DNA of 64,000 nucleotides from an uncultured Pseudomonas sp. Lineage in GTDB: Bacteria; Pseudomonadota; Gammaproteobacteria; Pseudomonadales; Pseudomonadaceae. The position numbers and the translations under genes were made by a program. Location of the stretch: positions 62,001-126,000 of the forward strand of contig NZ_CAMPHI010000007.1 in the NCBI RefSeq assembly GCF_946885955.1, given 5' to 3'. Each line of letters starts with the position of its first letter. Within the stretch, counting starts at the first letter, position 1. Positions 9,534 to 20,417 of the stretch are shown here, piece by piece. The notes beneath the pieces are model-generated. The model was not told the DNA's origin. It saw only the letters and a list, made by a program, of their open reading frames with translations, and searched no databases.

Positions 9534-10223
9534 TCACGCCGGCGACAGCGGTCGCGGCTTGCGGGTTCGGGTGGCGGCGGCGATATAGACCGCGGCGAGG
9601 ATGCTGAAGATATAGGCCTGAACCATGCCGGTGAGCAGGCCGAGCAGGGTCATGACAATGGGAAACAGAAACGGCGTAATCGCCAGCAGAATGCCGAGAA
9701 TCATCGCCCCGCTCATCATGTTGCCAAACAGCCGCACGGCCAGGGCCAGGGTGCGCGACACTTCGCTGATCAGGTTGAACGGCAGCATGATCCAGGTCGG
9801 TTCCAGGTAGGTTTCCAGATACCCGCGCAGGCCCTGGTCGCGGATTCCATACATGGGCACCGCCACCAGCACGCAGGCCGCCAGGGCAACGGTGGTGGAG
9901 AGCGAGCCAGTGGGCGGTTCGAAACCCGGAATCATGGTGCACAGAGCGGCCGCGGCGATGAACAGAAACAGCGTGCCGAGAAAGCCCAGGTAGCGCCGCG
10001 GCTGTGCCAGGCCGATCTCGGCAATCTGTGTTTCCATGCCGGTGACGATGATCTCCAACAGGTTCTGCCATGCCGAGCGCCGGTGATCGTTGGAGAGCCT
10101 GGCGGTGATCAGCCGCGAGCCCAGCACCAGGGCCAGCATCAGCGCCCAGGTGTAGACGATGGTGGCATTGAGCTTGAACAGGCCGAACTGCCAGAAGATG
10201 AGCTCATCCGGGCTAAGGTGCAT
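9534..10223 (-). CDS. atpB: N-ATPase a subunit (ion channel)
   Basis: Stator membrane subunit that carries ions to and from the c ring. The 229-residue product has five or so hydrophobic helices and the conserved 'SEVSRTLALAVRLFGNMMSG' segment, in which R164 is the essential stator arginine. The ATG at 10223 overlaps the end of atpR by 11 bp. It is followed by atpE after 28 bp. Confidence 0.93.
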   Translation of the reverse strand: MHLSPDELIFWQFGLFKLNATIVYTWALMLALVLGSRLITARLSNDHRRSAWQNLLEIIVTGMETQIAEIGLAQPRRYLGFLGTLFLFIAAAALCTMIPGFEPPTGSLSTTVALAACVLVAVPMYGIRDQGLRGYLETYLEPTWIMLPFNLISEVSRTLALAVRLFGNMMSGAMILGILLAITPFLFPIVMTLLGLLTGMVQAYIFSILAAVYIAAATRTRKPRPLSPA

Positions 10224-10533
10224 GGCTGACTCCCTGCGCGGCTAGGGCCGCCGGCATTGGCGCCTGGCGGGTCAGCCGGGTCACCAGCAGGCGGGCCAGA
10301 AGGAAACCCAGCAGACACGCCAGCAAACGCCGCCAGTCTTCGCCGGCCACCCAGTAGAAGCCGGCCAGGGTCAGGCTCAGGCGCAGCACCAGGCTGACCA
10401 GGAACCACAGCGCCGGGCGGCGGGAGACCAGCCCCCGGCGTAGCGTCCACCACAGGCCGGCGAAAAACAGCACACCGAGCACGGCACCGGCCCCACCGGC
10501 CAGGGCTATGAAGAGGGCTTCATTCAGGTTCAT
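10213..10533 (-). CDS. atpR: N-ATPase-specific small membrane subunit AtpR
   Basis: A 106-residue protein with about three hydrophobic helices, starting MNLNEALFIALAGGAGAVLG. It has no counterpart in housekeeping ATP synthase operons; a gene of this kind between atpQ and atpB defines the N-ATPase class. The start at 10533 is supported by AGGAGG 9 nt upstream. It overlaps atpQ by 14 bp and atpB by 11 bp, so the three are translationally coupled. It is thought to help ring assembly, but its function is not proven. Confidence 0.85.
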   Translation of the reverse strand: MNLNEALFIALAGGAGAVLGVLFFAGLWWTLRRGLVSRRPALWFLVSLVLRLSLTLAGFYWVAGEDWRRLLACLLGFLLARLLVTRLTRQAPMPAALAAQGVSHAP

Positions 10534-10873
10534 CGTGCTTGTCCTCCTGTTCTTCGCGCATGGCGCGGTCTTCCTTGGCGACCCAATGCCAGGCATTGAA
10601 GCAGCCGAGCAGCAGGCCGGCGACCAGCAGCGCCAGGGTCCAGGAGCGCGTTCCCGGATAGCTGCGATCCAGCCACAGCCCCAGCGCCGCGCCCAGTAAC
10701 GTCGGTACCGCCACAGACCAGCCGATCAGGCCCATCATGCCCAAACCGAACCAGATACCCGGTGTGGCATCGCGCCGCGCCTTGAGTTTGCGCGCGGCCT
10801 TGATCCCGACCTGCTCGGCGAGCTCAGCCGGCGGCTTGCGGGGCGGTGTTGTCGGTTTACGAGCTTCGGCCAT
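10520..10873 (-). CDS. atpQ: N-ATPase AtpQ (AtpI-like assembly protein)
   Basis: A 117-residue protein with a charged, proline-rich N-terminus, two membrane helices ('IWFGLGMMGLIGWSVAVPTL' and 'WTLALLVAGLLLGCFNAW') and a charged C-tail, as in the AtpI/AtpQ family. The ATG at 10873 is chosen because the N-terminal 'MAEARKP' matches the family layout. A perfect 16-bp tandem duplication covers this start (10871-10902), so a second copy of the site and an ATG at 10889 lie upstream but out of frame. It begins 40 bp after the atpC stop. Confidence 0.82.
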   Translation of the reverse strand: MAEARKPTTPPRKPPAELAEQVGIKAARKLKARRDATPGIWFGLGMMGLIGWSVAVPTLLGAALGLWLDRSYPGTRSWTLALLVAGLLLGCFNAWHWVAKEDRAMREEQEDKHDEPE

Positions 10874-10902
10874 GTTTTGCCGCCTGCATGTTTTGCCGCC
10901 TG
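10871..10902 (-). repeat. 16-bp tandem duplication over the atpQ start codon
   Basis: Two perfect copies of CAGGCGGCAAAACATG (minus-strand sense) lie end to end. The downstream ATG starts atpQ. The upstream ATG is 16 nt away and therefore out of frame; it opens a short frame of about ten codons that stops within atpQ. Confidence 0.95.
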
Positions 10903-10913
10903 GTTGTTCTGGG

Positions 10914-12810
<1,897 letters not shown>

Positions 12811-12889
12811 CTAGCCGACGATAGCACAAGCAATCACGGCCTCCCGCGCCTGCGCATCGCCTTGATACGCAGGCACAGGCGGCGCTCGG

Positions 12890-14527
12890 CTAACGCGCCG
12901 CCAAAGCCCTGGCCTGCTCGCGCAGGACGAACTTCTGTACCTTGCCGGTGGAGGTTTTCGGCAGGCTGGTGAAGACCACGCAGCCCGGCACCTTGAAGCG
13001 CGCCATGCGCTGTTGGCAGAAGGCGATCACCTCGGCGGCACTCAGCTCGACGCCAGGTTTTGGAGTGACGAAGGCGCACGGGGTTTCGCCCCATTTGTCG
13101 TGGGCCATGGCCACCACCGCCGCTTCCAGAATAAGCGGATGGCGATACAGCACATCCTCCACCTCTATAGAGGAAATGTTTTCGCCGCCGGAGATGATGA
13201 TGTCCTTGGACCTGTCCTTGATCTCGACATAGCCATCGGCGTGCCACACCGCCAGGTCGCCGGAGTGGAACCAGCCACCGGCGAAGGCTTCGGCGGTGGC
13301 CGTCGGGTTCTTCAGGTAGCCCTTCATCACCACGTTGCCGCGCATCATGATCTCGCCGATGGTCTCGCCATCCTTGGGCACTGGCTGCAGGGTATCCGGG
13401 TCGGCCACCATCAGGCCGTCGAGCAGCGGTGCACGCACGCCCTGGCGGGATTTCAGGCGGGCGCGCTGCTCCGCGGTTTCGCTGTCCCACTCGGCCTTCC
13501 ATTCGCAGGCGACGCTGGGGCCGTAGGTTTCGGTCAGGCCATAGACATGAGTGACGCGGAATTCCAGTGCCTCCATCGCCTCGATCACCGCGGCGGGCGG
13601 CGCGGCACCGGCGGTCAGCACTTTGACCGGGCGGGTCTTCAACGCTTTCAGGGCGTCGTCGGCGTTAGCCAGCATGTTCAGCACGATAGGCGCGCCGCAG
13701 AAGTGGTCGACGCCGTGCTCGGCGATTGCCGGGTATATCGCTTCGGCGCGCACATGGCGCAGGCACACGTTGACCCCGACGTAAGCCGCCAGCGCCCAGG
13801 GGAAACACCAGCCGTTGCAATGGAACATCGGCAGCGTCCACAGGTACACCGGGAAGCGGCCCATGTCCCAGCACATGGCATTGGACAGCGCATTGAGGTG
13901 CGCGCCGCGGTGGTGATAGACCACGCCCTTGGGGTTGCCGGTGGTGCCCGAGGTGTAATTCAGGGCGATCGCCTGCCACTCGTCGGCGGGCATCTGCCAG
14001 GCATAGTCGGCGTCGCCATCGGCCAGCAGGGTTTCGTAGTCGTATTGGCCGATCAACTGACCGTCGGCATATTCCGGGTCGTCGATGCCGATCACCAGCG
14101 GCGGGCTGGGCAGATGGCCAACCGCGCGTTGAACCATTTCGCCGAACTCCTTGTCGACCAGCAGCACTTTGGCCTCGCCGTGCTGCAGGATAAAGGCGAT
14201 CGTCTCGGCATCCAGGCGGGTGTTGATGGCGTTGAGCACCGCGCCGCACATGGGCACGCCGAAATGCGCCTCGAACATCGCCGGGCCGTTCGGGGCGATC
14301 ACCGCCACCGTATCGCCCAGACCGACGCCACGCTTGGACAATGCCGAAGCCAGGCGAATACAGCGGTTATAGGTTTCGCCCCAGCTTTGCCGATGGCTGC
14401 CGTTGACCAGCGCCAGACGCTGTGGGTAGACGCTGGCGGCGCGCTCGAGAAAGCTCAGCGGGCTCAACGCCTGAAAATTCGCCGCATCGCGCGGCATGCC
14501 GTACTCATAAGGATTAATGCTGTGCAT
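12890..14527 (-). CDS. AMP-dependent acyl-CoA synthetase (AlkK/DmdB-like)
   Basis: Activates a carboxylic acid to its CoA thioester through an acyl-adenylate. The 545-residue product carries the AMP-binding core 'LNYTSGTTGNPKGVVYHHRG', the 'VYGLTETYGP' motif, the hinge region 'GWFHSGDLAVWHADGYVEIKDR' split across its motif, and the C-terminal lysine segment 'TSTGKVQKFVLRE'. 'TLPMFHCNGWCFPW' is typical of the AlkK/DmdB branch that acts on medium-chain or branched substrates. The start at 14527 follows GGAGAG. The substrate cannot be determined from sequence. It sits between fabY and the N-ATPase operon, at a place where PAO1 has neither (from memory). Confidence 0.9.
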   Translation of the reverse strand: MHSINPYEYGMPRDAANFQALSPLSFLERAASVYPQRLALVNGSHRQSWGETYNRCIRLASALSKRGVGLGDTVAVIAPNGPAMFEAHFGVPMCGAVLNAINTRLDAETIAFILQHGEAKVLLVDKEFGEMVQRAVGHLPSPPLVIGIDDPEYADGQLIGQYDYETLLADGDADYAWQMPADEWQAIALNYTSGTTGNPKGVVYHHRGAHLNALSNAMCWDMGRFPVYLWTLPMFHCNGWCFPWALAAYVGVNVCLRHVRAEAIYPAIAEHGVDHFCGAPIVLNMLANADDALKALKTRPVKVLTAGAAPPAAVIEAMEALEFRVTHVYGLTETYGPSVACEWKAEWDSETAEQRARLKSRQGVRAPLLDGLMVADPDTLQPVPKDGETIGEIMMRGNVVMKGYLKNPTATAEAFAGGWFHSGDLAVWHADGYVEIKDRSKDIIISGGENISSIEVEDVLYRHPLILEAAVVAMAHDKWGETPCAFVTPKPGVELSAAEVIAFCQQRMARFKVPGCVVFTSLPKTSTGKVQKFVLREQARALAAR

Positions 14528-14763
14528 CGGTGTGCTCTCCAGCTGCATCTTGGGCTGCATAAACCCTAGCAGCTGTATGGTCTTGGCGAAGCGCGACCTT
14601 GGTCGAAGCAGTGACTCACAAGTCATTAATCACGTCAGCATAAGCATCCAAACATTCAAGCCGATGCCTGCGTAGCCGTTCTTATCCACGCCCGCAGTGT
14701 CGGTGACAGGTATGTGCCGCGTCGTAAGAGCCTGCCTTGCCCCCTTTTTGAAGGAGTTTCCGC

Positions 14764-16689
14764 GTGAAATCTCGCTTACCCGTGATCGTTGGTTTTGGTG
14801 GTTATAACGCAGCAGGCCGCAGTTCCTTTCACCATGGTTTCCGCCGTACCGTGATCGAGTCGATGGATACCCGCGCCCGCCAGGAGACCCTGGCCGGTCT
14901 GGCGGTGATGATGAAACTGCTGCATGTGGTCGATGGCGTTTACCAAAGTACCGACGGCACGGCTCTGAGCCTGGCGCAGATCGACCAGCAGTTCGCCGAG
15001 CAGATACTGGCGTCGACCCTGGTACGGCGTATCGAAGCACAGCACCTGGATGTCGACGCCGCCCACTGGCAGAAAAACCTCGGCATCAGCGGCGCGGACG
15101 GTGCGCCGCTGCGCTTTATCAGCCTGCGCAAACAACTGCCCGAACCGCTGCCGGCCAACTGGTCGGTCGAAGAGCTCAACGCCAGCGAAGTGCGGGTCAC
15201 CCTGCACGACAACTGCGACTTCAAGGTAGACAGCTACCGTGCCCTGCCGGTGAAGTCCGCTGGGCAGTTGCCGAGCGGCTTCGAGCCGAGCGAACACTAC
15301 AACTCGCGCTTCCACCCGCGCGGCCTGAGCATGGCGATTGTCGGGGTGACCGACGCCCTGCGCTCGATCGGCCTGCCGTGGCAGCGCATCGTCGATCAGG
15401 TCGCCCCGGACGAAATCGCGGTATTCGCCAGTTGCATCATGAGCCAGCTCGACGAAAACGGCTTCGGCGGCATGATGCAGTCGCGCCTCAAGGGCGGCCG
15501 GGTCACCGCCAAGCAGCTGGCCCTGGGCCTCAACAGCATGCCGGCGGACTTCATCAACGCCTATGTACTTGGCAGTGTCGGCACCACCGGCAGCATCACC
15601 GGCGCCTGCGCAACCTTCCTCTACAACCTGCAGAAAGGCATCGAACAGATCGCCGCCGGCAAAGCCCGGGTGGTGATCGTCGGCAGCAGCGAAGCACCGA
15701 TCAACCAGGAATGCATTGAGGGCTACGGCGCCATGGGCGCCCTGGCCACCGAAGACGGCCTGCGCCAGATCGAAGGCAAGACCGAGATGGCCCAGGACCA
15801 GGTGGACTTCCGCCGCGCCAGCCGGCCATTCGGCGACAACTGCGGTTTCACCCTGGCCGAGGCCTGTCAGTTCGTGGTGTTGATGGACGACGAGCTGGCC
15901 TTGCAACTCGGCGCCGACATCCACGGCGCGGTGCCGGATGTGTTTATCAGCGCCGACGGCTTCAAGAAATCCATTTCCGCGCCCGGCCCGGGCAACTACC
16001 TGACCGTGGCCAAGGCCGTGGCCAGCGCCGTGCAGTTGCTCGGTGCCGAGGCCGTGCGCCAGCGTAGCTTCGTCCACGCCCACGGCTCCAGCACCCCGGC
16101 CAACCGGGTCACCGAGTCCGAACTGCTCGACCGCATCGCCGCCAGCTTCGCCATCGAACAATGGCCGGTGACCGCGGCCAAGGCCTTCGTAGGCCACTCC
16201 CTGGCGACCGCCAGCGGCGACCAGGTAATCTCCGCCCTGGGCAGCTTCAAGTACGGAGTGATCCCGGGAATCAAAACCATCGACGCGGTAGCCGAGGACG
16301 TGCACCAGCAGCACCTGAGCATCGCCACCAAGGACCGTCAGGTCGGCGAGCAGGCGCTGGACGTGTGCTTTATCAACTCCAAGGGCTTCGGCGGCAACAA
16401 TGCCAGCGCCGTGGTACTGGCGCCCCACGTGGTCGAGCGGATGCTGCGCAAACGCCATGGCGAAGAGGCGTTCGCCGCCTATTGCGCACGCCGCGAACAG
16501 ACCCGCGCCGCCGCCCGCCAGTACGACGAACAGGCGACCCAAGGCCAGTTGCAGATCATCTACAACTTCGGCAACGACCTGATCGACGATCAGCAGATCG
16601 AAATCAGCCAGGAGCGCATCAAGGTGCCGGGCTTCGCCCAACCGCTGGTGTACAAGACCGACGATCGCTACGCGGACATGCGCGACTAG
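14764..16689 (+). CDS. fabY: Beta-ketoacyl-ACP synthase FabY
   Basis: Condensing enzyme that starts fatty acid synthesis from acetyl-CoA and malonyl-ACP in Pseudomonas, replacing FabH. The 641-residue protein has the active-site cysteine in 'TGSITGACATFLYNLQKG' and the two histidines in 'SFVHAHGSSTPANRVTESE' and 'KAFVGHSLATASGDQ'. The N-terminal 'PVIVGFGGYNAAGRSSFHHG' is specific to this branch. The start codon is GTG at 14764 with AAGGAG 7 nt upstream. From memory, fabY (PA5174) directly follows arcC in PAO1; here the N-ATPase and acyl-CoA synthetase genes separate them. Confidence 0.93.
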   Translation: MKSRLPVIVGFGGYNAAGRSSFHHGFRRTVIESMDTRARQETLAGLAVMMKLLHVVDGVYQSTDGTALSLAQIDQQFAEQILASTLVRRIEAQHLDVDAAHWQKNLGISGADGAPLRFISLRKQLPEPLPANWSVEELNASEVRVTLHDNCDFKVDSYRALPVKSAGQLPSGFEPSEHYNSRFHPRGLSMAIVGVTDALRSIGLPWQRIVDQVAPDEIAVFASCIMSQLDENGFGGMMQSRLKGGRVTAKQLALGLNSMPADFINAYVLGSVGTTGSITGACATFLYNLQKGIEQIAAGKARVVIVGSSEAPINQECIEGYGAMGALATEDGLRQIEGKTEMAQDQVDFRRASRPFGDNCGFTLAEACQFVVLMDDELALQLGADIHGAVPDVFISADGFKKSISAPGPGNYLTVAKAVASAVQLLGAEAVRQRSFVHAHGSSTPANRVTESELLDRIAASFAIEQWPVTAAKAFVGHSLATASGDQVISALGSFKYGVIPGIKTIDAVAEDVHQQHLSIATKDRQVGEQALDVCFINSKGFGGNNASAVVLAPHVVERMLRKRHGEEAFAAYCARREQTRAAARQYDEQATQGQLQIIYNFGNDLIDDQQIEISQERIKVPGFAQPLVYKTDDRYADMRD

Positions 16690-16692
16690 CGA

Positions 16693-17088
16693 TCAATCCT
16701 GAGCGCCGCGAAACTGATGGATCTGCCGCCGCTGCTTCTTGCTCGGCCGGCCGTCGGTCTGCACCCCAAGCGCGCCGGCCTTGCGCTGCGCCGCGGCCTT
16801 CTCCCGGCGCTCGATACTCTCGGCGGTTTCCGCATACAGCGCCTGCGCCTCGGGCGCGCCGCGGCGCACCGCCGATAGCGCCTGAATCACCACCGTGCGC
16901 TCATCGAATCCATTGCGGATCAGCAATTCATCGCCCACCCGCGGCTCCTTGCCCGGCTTGCAGCGCTCGCCACGGCAGTGCACCTTGCCGCCTTCGATCG
17001 CCGCTTTGGCCAGGGCGCGGGTCTTGTAAAAACGCGCGGCCCAGAGCCATTTGTCCAGGCGCACCTTGTCGTCGTCTTTGTCCTTCAT
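16693..17088 (-). CDS. hslR: S4-domain RNA-binding heat shock protein Hsp15
   Basis: Small basic protein that binds free 50S subunits still carrying nascent-chain tRNA and helps recycle them after heat stress. The 131-residue product has an N-terminal S4 fold ('VRLDKWLWAARFYKTRALAK', 'GGKVHCRGERCKPGKEPRVG') and a Lys/Arg-rich tail ending 'SKKQRRQIHQFRG'. The ATG at 17088 follows GGGGGGA; the longer frame to 17154 has no such support. It converges on fabY with a 3-bp gap. Confidence 0.9.
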   Translation of the reverse strand: MKDKDDDKVRLDKWLWAARFYKTRALAKAAIEGGKVHCRGERCKPGKEPRVGDELLIRNGFDERTVVIQALSAVRRGAPEAQALYAETAESIERREKAAAQRKAGALGVQTDGRPSKKQRRQIHQFRGAQD

Positions 17089-17188
17089 CCATCCCCCCAA
17101 AAGCGCCACCAGGCTAGCGCACATTTTGCCTGATGCAGTTGTCATAAGGGCCAACTAGAATGCCCGCAAATACTGCGGACAGGTGTCT

Positions 17189-17656
17189 GTGAAAACTTTC
17201 GATCAACTCAACGTCACTGGCCTACGCGAATGGATCAATTTGCCGGAGCTAGGCATCGTCGGCCTGCGCGCGAAGATCGATACCGGCGCCCGAACCTCCT
17301 GCCTGCACGCCAGCGATATTCAGCCGTTCGAGCGCGATGGCGAGCAGTGGGTACGCTTCGATGCGCACCTGGGCACCCTGGTGCAACGGCGGCATCGCTG
17401 CGAAGCGCCGGTGGTATCGGTCAAGGTGATCAAGAGTTCCAACGGCCATGTGCAAACCCGCTATGTGATCCGCACACGCCTGACCCTGGGCGATCGCGAG
17501 TGGCCGGTGGAGTTCACCCTGACCTGCCGCAAGACCATGCGTTACCGCATTCTGCTCGGTTCCAAAGCGTTGATCGACGGGCAATTGCTGGTCAATCCGG
17601 CGCTCAATTACGTACAGAAGAAACCCATCCTCGCTGACCTTTCTGGTGCTCAATGA
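17189..17656 (+). CDS. rimB: Retropepsin-like protease RimB
   Basis: A ~155-residue retropepsin-like protein of the former DUF785 family with the aspartic-protease motif '[14 protein letters not shown]' (catalytic Asp in DTGA) and the C-terminal '[19 protein letters not shown]'. In Pseudomonas the rim operon pairs such a protease with RimK, which it is reported to modulate. The start is GTG; 17189 gives the family-like N-terminus (M)KTFDQL with ACAGGTG upstream, while a GTG at 17183 is also possible. It overlaps rimK by 4 bp (ATGA). Confidence 0.85.
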   Translation: MKTFDQLNVTGLREWINLPELGIVGLRAKIDTGARTSCLHASDIQPFERDGEQWVRFDAHLGTLVQRRHRCEAPVVSVKVIKSSNGHVQTRYVIRTRLTLGDREWPVEFTLTCRKTMRYRILLGSKALIDGQLLVNPALNYVQKKPILADLSGAQ

Positions 17657-18558
17657 AAATCGCCGTGCTGTCGCGCAACCCGCGCCTGTATTCCACTCGC
17701 CGTCTGGTCGAAGCCGGACAGCAGCGCGGCCATGAGGTGGTGGTGATCGACACCCTGCGCGCCTATATGAATATCGCCAGCCACAAACCGCAGATCCACT
17801 ACCGCGGCCGGCCGCTGGAGGGCTTCGACGCGGTGATCCCGCGGATTGGCGCCTCGGTGACCTTCTACGGCTGCGCGGTGCTGCGTCAGTTCGAGATGAT
17901 GGGGGTGTTCCCGCTTAACGAGTCAGTGGCCATCGCCCGCTCGCGCGACAAGCTGCGCTCGCTGCAATTGTTATCGCGGCGCGGTGTCGGCCTGCCGGTG
18001 ACCGGCTTCGCCCACTCGCCGGACGATATCCCCGACCTGATCCAGATGGTCAACGGCGCGCCACTGGTGATCAAGGTGCTGGAAGGCACCCAGGGCATCG
18101 GCGTGGTGCTCTGCGAAACGCAGCAGGCAGCCGAGTCGGTGATCGAGGCCTTTATGGGCCTCAAGCAGGACATCATGGTGCAGGAATACATCAAGGAAGC
18201 AGGCGGCGCGGACATCCGTTGTTTCGTCGTCGGCGACAAGGTGATCGCCTCGATGAAACGCCAGGCAAAACCCGGCGAGTTCCGCTCCAACCTGCATCGC
18301 GGGGGCTCAGCCAGCCTGATCAAGATCACCCCGGAAGAACGCATGACCGCGATCCGCGCCGCCAAGGTCATGGGCCTGTCGGTGGCGGGGGTGGATATCC
18401 TGCGCTCCAACCACGGCCCGCTGGTGATGGAGGTCAACTCCTCGCCGGGCCTGGAAGGCATCGAAACCACCACTGGCAAGGATGTCGCCAGCCTGGTCAT
18501 CCAGTACCTGGAGAAAAACGGCGGCCCGCACCTGACTCGCACCAAGGGCAAGGGCTAG
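17653..18558 (+). CDS. rimK: Ribosomal protein S6 glutamate ligase RimK
   Basis: ATP-grasp ligase that adds glutamate residues to the C-terminus of ribosomal protein S6, altering the ribosomal proteome. The 301-residue product shows the ATP-grasp features '[19 protein letters not shown]', '[20 protein letters not shown]' and the metal-binding end motif '[18 protein letters not shown]'. Translation is coupled to rimB by the ATGA overlap. A paired REP element follows the stop and separates it from envZ. Confidence 0.95.
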   Translation: MKIAVLSRNPRLYSTRRLVEAGQQRGHEVVVIDTLRAYMNIASHKPQIHYRGRPLEGFDAVIPRIGASVTFYGCAVLRQFEMMGVFPLNESVAIARSRDKLRSLQLLSRRGVGLPVTGFAHSPDDIPDLIQMVNGAPLVIKVLEGTQGIGVVLCETQQAAESVIEAFMGLKQDIMVQEYIKEAGGADIRCFVVGDKVIASMKRQAKPGEFRSNLHRGGSASLIKITPEERMTAIRAAKVMGLSVAGVDILRSNHGPLVMEVNSSPGLEGIETTTGKDVASLVIQYLEKNGGPHLTRTKGKG

Positions 18559-18577
18559 TCGGTAAGCCAAGCGCCCC

Positions 18578-18643
18578 GTAGCCCGAATGCAATCCGGGAG
18601 CGGTGTGTCAGACGCCAAAGCCCCCGGATTGCATCCGGGCTAC
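18578..18643. repeat. REP-type paired inverted repeat, copy 2
   Basis: GTAGCCCGAATGCAATCCGG pairs with CCGGATTGCATCCGGGCTAC across a short spacer. It is the same family as 998-1063 and even shares the adjacent 'GAGCGGTGT' spacer start. It lies between the convergent rimK and envZ. Confidence 0.88.
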
Positions 18644-18650
18644 GAGGTCG

Positions 18651-19964
18651 CTAAACCGCGTCGCGCGGCAGCAGCAACCCCAATGGCAGACATACCCGCG
18701 CCTCCAGGCCGCCACCTGAGCGGTTGCGCAACTCGATACTGCCACCATGCAGCGCGGCGATGCGTTTGACGATCGCCAGGCCCAGCCCCGCACCCTGGCC
18801 GCCGCGGGCGCGATCGCCGCGGATAAACGGATTGACGATGCTGCCCAGTTCGTTCGGGTCGATACCGGCACCGCGGTCGAGCACGCTGAGCACCACATAG
18901 GGTGCACTGCAATTGCCGGACACCGAAACCGCCACTTCCACCCCGTTGCCACCGTAGCGCAGGGCATTTTCGATCAGGTTGACCAGCAGACGCTTGATCG
19001 ACACCCGGCGTAGCGGAAACGCCGGCACCGGTTCCAGGCACAGACGCACCAGAGTCTGCTGCTGGTTATAGGGCGCCACCACCTCGCGGATCACATCGAG
19101 CAGGTCGAGGGTTTCCAGCGGCTCGTCGCGACCGTCGCGGATAAAGGCGAGGAACTGGTCGAGAATCGCATCCATGTCCTCGATGTCGCGAACCATGTCC
19201 TCGGTCAGTTCCGAGTCGCTGTCGAGCAATTCCAGCGACAAACGCAGGCGGGTCAGCGGCGTGCGCAGGTCATGGGACACCCCGGCGAGCATCAATTCGC
19301 GCTCGCGTCCGGCCTGCTCGACGTCGTCGGCCATCTGGTTGAAGGCGCGGTAGACCTCGGTCATTTCGCTCGGCGTATCACTGACCGGCAGATGCACGCT
19401 GCGCCCCTGGCCGATCTGCCGCGCGGCGAACACCAGGCGCTTGAGCGGCGCGCTGAGTTGCCGGACGAAAATCCAGGCGGCCGCGGTGGACAGCAGTCCG
19501 ATCCCCAGGAACCAGCCCAGCACGCTCCAGATCCGTTGACCACGCAACGGGTGCGGGTATAGCGGCACCCGTATCCACTCCTCGCCCAGTGCCGGTGCAT
19601 ACACCCAAAGCGCTGGCGGCGCCTGGGCGCGCACCCGCACTTCGGTATCGGGACCGAGTTCGGAGCGCATCTGTCGCTGGAATATTTCGCTATACGGCCA
19701 GTGCTGCTCGCTGGACGGCACCGCGTCACCCGGGGTGCGCTCCAGGCCCGCAGCGGTGGCAATGGTGGCGCGGTCTTCGGGATCGCTGGCCCAATAGGCA
19801 CGCAGGGTCAAGGCCGCACCGTGGCTGTATTGGCGGTCAACCAGCACATCCTCGTTCATCATCAGATAAACCAGGGTCAGAGCCTTGGAGAACAGCACCA
19901 CAACCAGCACCAGCCACAGCGTGCGGGCGAAGAAGCTTTGCGGGAACCAGATCGGTGTTTTCAT
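18651..19964 (-). CDS. envZ: EnvZ-type sensor histidine kinase
   Basis: Membrane kinase of the OmpR/EnvZ (AmgRS) system, which in P. aeruginosa responds to envelope stress and affects aminoglycoside tolerance. The 437-residue protein has an N-terminal helix (about 12-36), a periplasmic domain, a second helix ('IWSVLGWFLGIGLLSTAAAW'), a HAMP segment, the H-box 'AGVSHDLRTPLTRLRLS', an N-box 'NLIENALRYGG' and G-boxes 'DRGAGIDPNE' and 'GAGLGLAIVKRI'. It starts 3 nt after a small membrane-protein gene and has no clear ribosome site of its own, suggesting translational coupling. Confidence 0.93.
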   Translation of the reverse strand: MKTPIWFPQSFFARTLWLVLVVVLFSKALTLVYLMMNEDVLVDRQYSHGAALTLRAYWASDPEDRATIATAAGLERTPGDAVPSSEQHWPYSEIFQRQMRSELGPDTEVRVRAQAPPALWVYAPALGEEWIRVPLYPHPLRGQRIWSVLGWFLGIGLLSTAAAWIFVRQLSAPLKRLVFAARQIGQGRSVHLPVSDTPSEMTEVYRAFNQMADDVEQAGRERELMLAGVSHDLRTPLTRLRLSLELLDSDSELTEDMVRDIEDMDAILDQFLAFIRDGRDEPLETLDLLDVIREVVAPYNQQQTLVRLCLEPVPAFPLRRVSIKRLLVNLIENALRYGGNGVEVAVSVSGNCSAPYVVLSVLDRGAGIDPNELGSIVNPFIRGDRARGGQGAGLGLAIVKRIAALHGGSIELRNRSGGGLEARVCLPLGLLLPRDAV

Positions 19965-19967
19965 GAT

Positions 19968-20417
19968 TCAGGCCATAGCGGCATGGGAGAGGTGGCGATG
20001 CCGCCAGCGCAAGAACAGATGCTGGCCGGCCAGCGAGAGACAAACCCCGGCAGCGGTGCAGCACAGCAGGTAGAGATAACGGTAGGGGTGGCTCCAGTCA
20101 CCGAGCGGGTCGCAGAGCAGCGTGAAGGGCACCGCAAACAGCGACCAGGCGGCGACGGCTATGTACCAACGCTTGTCCGGCCAGCGCAACGCCGCACAAT
20201 TCTGCACCAAGGTCAGCAGAGCAAATACAGCTAGCGCCAAGCGCATCAAACCACCCCAGCCCACCCCACCACGCGGTGTGTGGCCAAGTTCGGCAGCCAG
20301 CGCATAGCCAAGATCGTGCAGCAACACAACCAACAGCCAGGCGACCGCACTCAACATCAGTACCTGCAACGACACTACCAGGCGTGAAATCACCCTCGCA
20401 TCATCACTTATTGCCAT
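19968..20417 (-). CDS. Unknown four-helix membrane protein between ompR and envZ
   Basis: A 149-residue hydrophobic protein I do not recognise. Four likely membrane helices: residues about 14-33, 58-78, 84-103 and 115-138, with a short cytoplasmic-looking basic C-tail (RWRHRHLSH). The ATG at 20417 lies inside the 3' end of ompR (14-bp overlap), and its stop is 3 nt before the envZ start. The three genes are thus one tightly coupled translation unit. From memory, amgR and amgS are directly adjacent in PAO1, so this gene looks like an insertion or a lineage-specific component. A role as a kinase accessory or sensor is only an inference. Confidence 0.75.
   Translation of the reverse strand: MAISDDARVISRLVVSLQVLMLSAVAWLLVVLLHDLGYALAAELGHTPRGGVGWGGLMRLALAVFALLTLVQNCAALRWPDKRWYIAVAAWSLFAVPFTLLCDPLGDWSHPYRYLYLLCCTAAGVCLSLAGQHLFLRWRHRHLSHAAMA

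Noticed and set aside
14776..16641. 621-codon open frame antisense to fabY
   Set aside because: Same GC-shadow effect; FabY carries all catalytic motifs on the other strand.
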